Below, one piece after another: positions 34,315-40,359 of a stretch of 40,359 nucleotides of DNA (the first letter of the stretch is position 1; each line of letters begins with the position of its first letter). The stretch spans positions 1 through 40,359 of the forward strand of contig JAJRXF010000104.1 of assembly GCA_024276425.1 (NCBI GenBank). Direction: 5' to 3'. Origin of the DNA: Actinomycetes bacterium (GTDB taxonomy: Bacteria > Actinomycetota > Acidimicrobiia > Acidimicrobiales > SZUA-35). The notes beneath the pieces are model-generated. The model was not told where the DNA came from and ran no database searches. It worked only from the letters and a program-made list of their open reading frames with translations. A program made the translations under genes and the position numbers.

Positions 34315-35664
34315 GTGCACATTGTCATCGTTGGTGCCGGGGAAATTGGCTGGGATCTAGCCCAGCGATTGGGGGCCGAGCAGCACGACATAGTCGTGGT
34401 CGAAACGGACGAGGCACGGGCGGCCGCGATTGCTGAGCAGTTGGACGTGCAGGTCGTAACTGGAAGCGGGTCGAGTCCCGGAGCACTTCTTTCTGCTGGG
34501 ATCGACCAGGCAGATCTGCTCGCCGCCGTTACCGATCGAGACGAGATCAACATGATCGCTTCTCTCTTAGCCAAACAGTACGGGGTCAACAAGACCATTG
34601 TTCGGCTGCAATCTGAGGAACTCAGAGCCCCGATTTCTGTCGAACTGTTGTCCTCTCTTGGTGCTGATGTGGTGATCGACCCCGACGCCGATACAGCGGA
34701 TGAAATTCTTGAACTCGTCCACCTCACCGGTGCCGATGAGGTCTATCCCATGGCCAACGGCGAACTCTTGGTGATTGGAGCCGAGATCGCTTCTGGTGCT
34801 CCCGCAGCCGGAATGCATCTCAGTGAGATGGCGGCGCGGTATGAGCCTCGTTGGGAGTTCCTGTTTGGTGCCGTGACTCGGGATGGCATCACCACAATCC
34901 CCCGAGGTGACCAAGAGCTTTTGGCTGGTGACCACGTACGAGTTCTCGTGACCAAGGCGGCGAGGCAGGAGATTCTCATCCTGCTTGGGCTACCAGGCAA
35001 GATCGCTAAACGGGTGATGGTTCTGGGCGGTGGCGCCATCGGGACTCGGGTAGCCCGGCGCCTAGAGGCCGAAGGAGTTGATGTTGTCCTGATCGAGAGG
35101 GATCCCGCCCGGGCCCAAGTGCTTTCCCAGGAACTCCACCGGGCCATGGTGGTAGTTGGTGACGTTAACGATACCGACCTGCTCGCTGAAGAGGGGGCCA
35201 GACACATGGACGCCGTCATTGCGACCACCGGGGAGGATGCCTCCAACGTCTTAGCATGCGCCTATGCCGCCTCAGTCGGTGCCGGCTTCACCGTGGCAGT
35301 TCTGCATCGCCTAGCACTGCTCCCGCTGGTTCGTCAGTTTGGTATCAACGCCGCCTTGAGTCCACGAACTGCATCGGCCAATTCGGTGCTCCGACATCTT
35401 CGGGGCGGTACATCCGCAGTCACGACGTTCCTAGAAAGTGATGCCGAAATCGACGAGTTCATAATCCAGCCAGGCAGCAGAGCCGATGGTTCAGCTGTCA
35501 AGGATCTGCATCTACCCCGCAACACCCTTCTCGGAGCAGTGACACGACGGGGCCAGGCCGCCGAGATCGTTCGAGGTGACACCGTGCTCCACGCGGACGA
35601 TCACGTTGTTGTCTTCGCCACGCCTGACGCTCTGGGTGATGCCGTTCGCTTTTTCGTCAAGTGA
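34315..35664 (+). CDS. trkA: Trk system K+ uptake regulatory protein TrkA
   Basis: The 449-residue cytosolic protein has the full two-RCK TrkA layout. The first NAD-binding fold opens HIVIVGAGEIGWDLAQRLG with the acidic VVVETDE end, followed by VVTGSGSSPGALLSAGI and the first TrkA-C domain (about 130-220). The second fold starts RVMVLGGGAIGTRVARRLE near residue 238 and a second TrkA-C domain follows (about 370-449). TrkA rings gate TrkH in response to nucleotides. The start is GTG 34315. Its TGA overlaps the trkH GTG (GTGA), so the subunits are translationally coupled. Confidence 0.95.
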   Translation: MHIVIVGAGEIGWDLAQRLGAEQHDIVVVETDEARAAAIAEQLDVQVVTGSGSSPGALLSAGIDQADLLAAVTDRDEINMIASLLAKQYGVNKTIVRLQSEELRAPISVELLSSLGADVVIDPDADTADEILELVHLTGADEVYPMANGELLVIGAEIASGAPAAGMHLSEMAARYEPRWEFLFGAVTRDGITTIPRGDQELLAGDHVRVLVTKAARQEILILLGLPGKIAKRVMVLGGGAIGTRVARRLEAEGVDVVLIERDPARAQVLSQELHRAMVVVGDVNDTDLLAEEGARHMDAVIATTGEDASNVLACAYAASVGAGFTVAVLHRLALLPLVRQFGINAALSPRTASANSVLRHLRGGTSAVTTFLESDAEIDEFIIQPGSRADGSAVKDLHLPRNTLLGAVTRRGQAAEIVRGDTVLHADDHVVVFATPDALGDAVRFFVK

Positions 35665-37160
35665 AGTCCACCTTTCCCTTTCGCCGTCGCCAAAGTTTGA
35701 CGCTTCACGTCGTCGGGATCACTCTGATTGTCTCCGGTGCCGGAATAGTTTTTTCCGCCGGAGTCGACCGTTGGAAAGGGGGTCCCGATGTTGGCGTCCT
35801 TGTCCTATGTGGAATTGCGACTCTACTGATTGGGACCCTTGGTTTTCTTTTCACCTACATACCCAAAAGCATCGATCTGATCGACGTTTTCGTCACCGTT
35901 ACGTTGTCCTGGTTTGCCCTGGCGATTGCGGGTGCCATCCCCTACGTGGCCACCGGGACACTCGACTCCTTCGACAATGCCCTGTTCGAATCAATTTCGG
36001 GCTTCACCACTACTGGGGCAACTGTTCTTCGACCAATCGAAGGGACATCACCCGGCATCTTGATGTGGCGTGCTATTACCCAGTTCATCGGTGGTATGGG
36101 TGTGATTGTGCTAGTCGTAGCGGTGCTCCCAACGGTTGGTTCGGGCGGTATGGACTTGCTTGCGGCAGAGGCCCCCGGCCCAACCGGAGAACGCCTAACA
36201 CCACGCGTTCGTCACACTGCACGTCGCCTTTGGGGAGTTTATGTCGGGTTTACCGTTGTTCTGGCCGGGGCCTACATGGCCGCAGGCATGGACCTGTATG
36301 ACGGAATGGCCCATAGCTTCACTACCGTTTCGACCGGGGGGTTTTCACCATACAACCGCTCACTTGGACACTATGACTCCGGGCTGATCGAGTGGATCGC
36401 TATCGTTGCCATGTTCATTGCTGGTGGCAGTTTCACCCTCTGGCTCAAAGTCTTACGAGGCAATGTCGCCCCTCTCTGGGCGTCAATTGAGTTGCGGCTC
36501 TATCTGATCGTTGTCGGAGGCTGCTCAACTCTTGTCTACTTGACATCGGGGATGGAAGGTCCTTCCTCTGAGCGACTTCGAGACTCTGTTTTCGCCGTAA
36601 CATCGGTGGTCTCAACTACCGGATTCGGAACGGCAGACTTTGCCTCATGGAACGAAGAGGCCCAGGGCATTCTCCTGCTCCTCATGCCGATCGGAGCCAT
36701 GGCTGGATCCACCGCTGGAGGGGTGAAACTTGTACGAGTACTCGCTGCTGCCAGCTACGCCCACCGTGAGACCCTACGTCAGTTGCACCCCCGTTTGATT
36801 CGCCCGGTACGGATCGGAAAGGTCATCCTTGAGGAAAGCGTCACAAGCCGCGTGCTCGGCTTTCTGGTTCTGGCTCTGGCTGTCTTTGGGCTCTCGGCCC
36901 TGCTGATTTCCCTGGCCGGAGTCGACCTCATCACGTCACTTTCAACCGCGGCCACAGCCTTTGGGAACGTCGGGCCAGGGCTCGGGAGGGTCGGGCCTAC
37001 CGAAGATTTCCTAAACCTTCCCCGTCAGGCACGCTGGGTTGCTTTTGTGGTCATGCTCCTGGGCCGGCTCGAAATCTATCCCCTTCTGCTTGCCCTTTTC
37101 GCCATTCCCGGTTTGCGTGAGGTTCGTCGACTGTCCCGAGCCATTCGCCACGATCAGTAG
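35661..37160 (+). CDS. trkH: Trk/Ktr K+ transporter membrane subunit TrkH
   Basis: The 499-residue protein is the pore subunit of the Trk K+ uptake system. Four pore-loop segments each keep the filter glycine: SGFTTTGATVL, FTTVSTGGFSP, SVVSTTGFGTADF and TAFGNVGPGLG. Membrane segments are spread throughout, and ITQFIGGMGVIVLVVAVLP and GAMAGSTAGGVKLVR are typical TrkH blocks. K+ import maintains turgor and supplies the cation that the K+-dependent-type pyrophosphatase at 1.9 kb should need. Start and coupling: GTG 35661 within the trkA stop. Confidence 0.95.
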   Translation: MKSTFPFRRRQSLTLHVVGITLIVSGAGIVFSAGVDRWKGGPDVGVLVLCGIATLLIGTLGFLFTYIPKSIDLIDVFVTVTLSWFALAIAGAIPYVATGTLDSFDNALFESISGFTTTGATVLRPIEGTSPGILMWRAITQFIGGMGVIVLVVAVLPTVGSGGMDLLAAEAPGPTGERLTPRVRHTARRLWGVYVGFTVVLAGAYMAAGMDLYDGMAHSFTTVSTGGFSPYNRSLGHYDSGLIEWIAIVAMFIAGGSFTLWLKVLRGNVAPLWASIELRLYLIVVGGCSTLVYLTSGMEGPSSERLRDSVFAVTSVVSTTGFGTADFASWNEEAQGILLLLMPIGAMAGSTAGGVKLVRVLAAASYAHRETLRQLHPRLIRPVRIGKVILEESVTSRVLGFLVLALAVFGLSALLISLAGVDLITSLSTAATAFGNVGPGLGRVGPTEDFLNLPRQARWVAFVVMLLGRLEIYPLLLALFAIPGLREVRRLSRAIRHDQ

Positions 37161-37208
37161 CAGTGAGCTCCACCCCTCACCTTGGCGCCCTGGGCCTAGA
37201 CTTAGGGG

Positions 37209-38183
37209 ATGTCCATCCTTCGTGAGATTCTGGCCGAGCGTTCTTTCCTCCTGATCGATGGAGCAATGGGAACGGAACTGTTTGAGCGCGGTTTGTCCTC
37301 CGGCGAGGCGCCCGAGCGATGGAACCTGGATGAGCAGGACCGGGTCGCTTCGGTCCACCGGGCCTACGTCGATGCTGGCTCCGACATTTTCCTAACCAAC
37401 TCCTTTGGTGGAACCAGCTTTCGGTTGGCTCTTCATAAGCTCGATGACCAGGTGTTTGAGATCAACAAGGCAGCAGCAGAGATTGCTCGCCGGGTTGCCG
37501 ACGCCGCCGACCGCCGGGTGCTCGTAGCCGGGTCGCTTGGTCCGACCGGCGAACTATTGGAACCAATGGGGTCCATGACCATGGAGACTGCCCAGGCGGC
37601 CTTCGCGGAACAGGCCCGCGGTCTCCACGCAGGTGGAGCCGATCTTGCCTGGATCGAGACAATGAGCTCTCTTGATGAGTTACGGGCAGCGGTAGCCGGA
37701 ATCAGGGAGACCACCAATCTTCCGATTTGTATGACAATGAGCTTCGATACTGCCGGTCGAACGATGATGGGAGTCACCGGGGCTGACTTTGCTCGCCTGG
37801 CCGCCGAACTCGGTGTCGAAGCAATCGGGGCCAATTGTGGCAATAATTTGGCCGATACCGAAGCCGCTATCGCCGAGATGCGTGCTGTTGATCCAGACCT
37901 GCTTCTAATATCAAAGGGCAACGCGGGAATGCCCGAGTGGAGGGGTGCTGAGCTCTCTTACAGCGGATCCCCCGAAGTGATGGCGGCCCAAGCTGATCGG
38001 GTGCGCAACGCTGGGGTTTCCCTGATTGGTGCCTGCTGTGGGAGTTCGCCCGCCCACATCGCGATGATGCGTGGCGTTCTTGACGGCAACATTGCGGTGC
38101 CCCACGTGGAAGTGGAAACAGCCACAACACGGTTCGTCGCGACGGGCCGCAAGCGACGCCGTCGTCCTCGCACGGAGAACTAG
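37209..38183 (+). CDS. Homocysteine S-methyltransferase family protein (betaine-homocysteine or cobalamin type)
   Basis: The 324-residue protein is a single Hcy-binding barrel. LLIDGAMGTELFERG opens it; VHRAYVDAGSDIFLTNSFGG, VAGSLGPTGELLEPMG and ADLAWIETMSSLDE are family blocks; zinc-binding cysteines are in EAIGANCGNN and LIGACCGSSPAH. It would methylate homocysteine to methionine. Lacking the cobalamin-binding and reactivation domains of MetH, it either uses betaine, S-methylmethionine or another small donor, or works with separate corrinoid proteins. The basic tail GRKRRRRPRTEN is unusual. TAGACT about seven bases before the ATG could be a -10 box for a leaderless mRNA. It overlaps the next convergent gene by four bases. 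Confidence 0.85.
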   Translation: MSILREILAERSFLLIDGAMGTELFERGLSSGEAPERWNLDEQDRVASVHRAYVDAGSDIFLTNSFGGTSFRLALHKLDDQVFEINKAAAEIARRVADAADRRVLVAGSLGPTGELLEPMGSMTMETAQAAFAEQARGLHAGGADLAWIETMSSLDELRAAVAGIRETTNLPICMTMSFDTAGRTMMGVTGADFARLAAELGVEAIGANCGNNLADTEAAIAEMRAVDPDLLLISKGNAGMPEWRGAELSYSGSPEVMAAQADRVRNAGVSLIGACCGSSPAHIAMMRGVLDGNIAVPHVEVETATTRFVATGRKRRRRPRTEN

Positions 38184-38479
38184 TCGTCTTCCTCAATAAG
38201 ACCACTAGCGGCGGCTAAAGCTCCGGCCATGACCACAGCCCGCTCATAGACAGCCTCAAAATAATGTCCAGCCGCCTGTTCTTGGCCTGTCAGGGGCGGG
38301 GGTCCGAGTGATTGCACCACCGCAGCAGGCTGAGTCGTGATTCTCACCCGCTCGGATTCCTCCGGAAGGCGTGCTGGATCTCCCCAGAAGTCCCGCATTG
38401 CTTTGGCGCTACTCTTTCGACGCCTTTTCCCCGATCGTTTCTGGCCTCGCCCACCCCCATCATTCCTGCCGTTACTCAT
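38180..38479 (-). CDS. Small basic/acidic protein coupled to the SNF2 helicase gene
   Basis: The 99-residue protein has a very basic Gly/Lys/Arg-rich start (GRNDGGGRGQKRSGKRRRKS), fit for nucleic-acid contact, then FWGDPARLPEESERVRIT, a Pro-rich spacer, and a helical end (HYFEAVYERAVVMAGALAAA) with an acidic IEEDD tail. No family is recognised. Its ATG overlaps the helicase stop by four bases (ATGA), so it is probably translated with the helicase and may work with it. It converges with the homocysteine methyltransferase gene with a four-base overlap. Confidence 0.65.
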   Translation of the reverse strand: MSNGRNDGGGRGQKRSGKRRRKSSAKAMRDFWGDPARLPEESERVRITTQPAAVVQSLGPPPLTGQEQAAGHYFEAVYERAVVMAGALAAASGLIEEDD

Positions 38480-40359
38480 TGACCAACTCCTTCTGCCAGC
38501 AACACAACCTCGGTGGTCGACGAGTCGGTACTTTCGTTCTGCTCGTCCTGAGAGGACCGAATCAGATCGGATTCGTCCTCGGTGATCATCAGATCAGGAT
38601 CGATTCCCAGTGCTGCCTGGATTTGCTCCGTGTTGAGGTCTTCAACTGAGCTCGATTTCGGCAACACCAGGTCGGCGATTTGCCTCTTGCCAGCAACCAC
38701 CTCTTCCACTCGTTCGTCGACGGTCCCTGGACAGACGAGTCGGTGGCATACCACCGTTTTTTCTTGTCCGATCCGCCAAACCCGGTCTCGTGCCTGATCC
38801 TCAACTGCGGGATTCCACCAACGGTCATAGAGCACAACATGGTTAGCGGCCGTTAGGTTCAGGCCAGTACCACCAGCCTTCAGCGACAGAACCATGCAAC
38901 CGGCGCCCTCGCTGTCTTGGAAGGAGCCAACGAGACGGTCTCGGGCTCCTCGCGACAGCCCCCCGTGATAGCAGGAGATGGCTGTGCCGGTTCGCTCCGA
39001 GAGGTAGGCGGCTAGTTTCTCACCCCAGGAGGCGAAGTGGGTAAAGATCAGAACCTTCTCACCCGCAGCAAAGACCGTGTCCACAATCTCATTTACCCGA
39101 GCCAGCTTGCCGGAGCGACCCTCCAGTCCCTTGTCGTCTTCCTGATAGTTCACTGGATGATTGCAGATCTGCTTGAGTGCGGTGATCGCGGCCAGGACCG
39201 CACCCTTTTGTCGGGGGCTCTCGTCGCCTTCGGTCGTTTGGGCGACCAAACTGTCGAGCACCGCCTGGTACATCCCGATCTGTTCTGGGGTCATGGCACA
39301 ATGGTCCAGTTCGTCGATTCGATCTGGTAGCTCAGCCGCAATTGCTGGCTAAGCCTTGGTCCGCCGGAACACTAAGATGCCGTTGAGCGCCTGTAAAGCT
39401 CCCTCTGCCGCCTCGGTCTTATTGGTGGAGGTTGCCGACAGCTGGGAGATGAACGCTGCTCGGTTCCCAACGAGCCCAGGGTTGGCCCAATCAAGAATGG
39501 CCCACAGGTCGCCGAGGCCGTTCTCGATCGGTGTTCCTGTGAGGGCCACACGAGAGTGAGCCGAGAATCGGCGAAGTTGACGTGCGGTATCACTGGTTGG
39601 ATTCTTGATGGCCTGAGCCTCGTCCAACACAACCTTTCCCCATTGGACTTTCTCGAGTGCTTCAATGTCTCGCACCGCGGTGCCATAGGTTGTTATGACC
39701 AAGTCGGAGTGCTTCACCATGTCGTCGATACCGACGTCGCTGGCCCGGTTGGGCCCGTGATGCACACGAACTCGTACCCCAGGCACAAACCGTTTCGCTT
39801 CAACGGCCCAATTGCCGACAACGGCTGGTGGAGCGATGACCAATGTCGGACCCTGCTTGGGGGTGAGGGCGATATGGGCAAGCATGGTTGGGGTTTTGCC
39901 CAGCCCCATATCGAGGGCGAGGCAACCGCCCAACCCAGCCGAGTCGAGGAACCCAAGCCACGCCAGGGCGTCGGCCTGATAACTGCGAAGTTCACCGACG
40001 AACCCAGCGGGTGCCGTTGGCAGGTCAGAGGGGATCGCCGCTGCGCTCTGCAGGAGACTATCGGCCCAGCCTCCACCAGTAATTGCGATACCACCGGCGA
40101 GCTGAGACCCTTCTAGGCCAAGGGCATGGCGTAGCATCTCCGCTCCGGTCAGCCGGTTGGCGTCCTGACGCTCCTCCAGAGCAGCAGCCGCAGCCGCCAA
40201 GTCAACCTGGTCCAGTTCTACCCACCTACCATGCGATTGAACCAGGGGTCGCGCTTGACTGGCGAGGCGGTGGATCTCCTCTGCCGTCAACTCGACGTCT
40301 CCAAAAACTGCCGACCAGCGAACATTAGCCAACTGCTGGGCCCCAACCACGCTGTCACC
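38476..40359 (-). pseudogene. SNF2-family helicase gene, 5' end outside the window, with an in-frame TAG
   Basis: The frame enters from the right edge and reads an SNF2-associated region (LTAEEIHRLASQARPLV), then the ATPase core: LRSYQADALAWLGFL, Walker A LDMGLGKT, Walker B VLDEAQAIKN, ALTGTPIEN and ILVFRRTKA. TAG at 39351-39349 comes next, followed in the same frame by PAIAAELPDRIDEL, MTPEQIGMYQAVLD, the second lobe with SLKAGGTGLNLTAANHVVLY and the arginine finger VWRIGQ, ending at 38476. Everything else is intact. The TAG replaces a residue that is usually acidic or polar in the RRTKxxP linker. ATG 39294 could restart the C-terminal lobe. It is a nonsense mutant, a readthrough gene or a sequence error; otherwise an ATP-driven DNA translocase. 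Confidence 0.8.

Noticed and set aside
17662-40359. Genome-wide TAG reassignment or pyrrolysine coding to explain the in-frame TAGs
   Set aside because: TAG is the natural terminator of many genes here (hppA, desaturase, SelW-like, trkH, homocysteine methyltransferase), and the hosts are not methyltransferases known to carry pyrrolysine.

Overview
The window looks like a chromosome segment of a compact, moderately GC-rich actinobacterium, most likely a marine or freshwater Acidimicrobiia-type lineage. This is inferred from the mix of families: an F420-type LLM oxidoreductase, a membrane pyrophosphatase, the large single-chain indolepyruvate:ferredoxin oxidoreductase, a PaaX-type regulator and a TrkA/TrkH pair. 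Frequent GTG starts and very tight packing fit too. Most convergent gene pairs abut or overlap, no clear rho-independent terminators were seen, and no tRNA, rRNA, IS element, prophage or CRISPR array was found.

Layout. 1-4.9 kb: 5' end of glutamate synthase gltB (minus), then M18 aminopeptidase, K+-dependent-type pyrophosphatase hppA and a glutamate-dehydrogenase-like protein lacking both catalytic lysines (plus). 4.9-9.7 kb: a minus-strand, translationally coupled operon of two different fold-type-II PLP enzymes and a secreted HExxH/DUF4214 protein. 9.9-11.8 kb: YpfJ-type zinc peptidase and a discoidin lipoprotein. 12-16 kb: a copper island with a four-domain CopA fusion (cupredoxin, HMA, ATPase, YHS), a DUF302 protein, a CsoR-like operator inside the copA promoter spacer, and a small Cys-rich membrane protein. 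16-18.6 kb: acyltransferase, psuG, and an LLM oxidoreductase interrupted by an in-frame TAG. 18.7-25.5 kb: amidase, PaaX-like regulator, divergent fatty-acid desaturase, giant indolepyruvate oxidoreductase.

25.5-30.6 kb: flavodoxin, divergent from a SelW/Rdx-type selenoprotein whose Cys-Val-Pro-Sec motif is encoded with an in-frame TGA; then a SpoU/TrmH rRNA methyltransferase, a flavin/heme-type PNPox-DUF2470 protein whose frame runs on antisense into the methyltransferase gene, an alpha/beta hydrolase, a LysE pseudogene, an unknown protein and an aquaporin. 30.6-33.7 kb: a SipW-type signal peptidase fused to fibronectin III, thrombospondin-3 and seven FG-GAP repeats, next to a TasA/camelysin-like protein with the matching signal sequence. 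The fusion carries its own copy of that signal, suggesting a self-processing surface protein. 34-38.2 kb: small membrane protein, trkA, trkH, homocysteine methyltransferase. 38.2-40.36 kb: a small basic protein coupled to a SNF2 helicase that also has an in-frame TAG.

The most noteworthy items are the putative self-cleaving SipW fusion, the selenoprotein missed by ordinary gene calling, the two isolated in-frame amber codons at otherwise intact loci, and the CopA fusion with its embedded operator. All functional calls come from reading motifs by eye; no database search was run.
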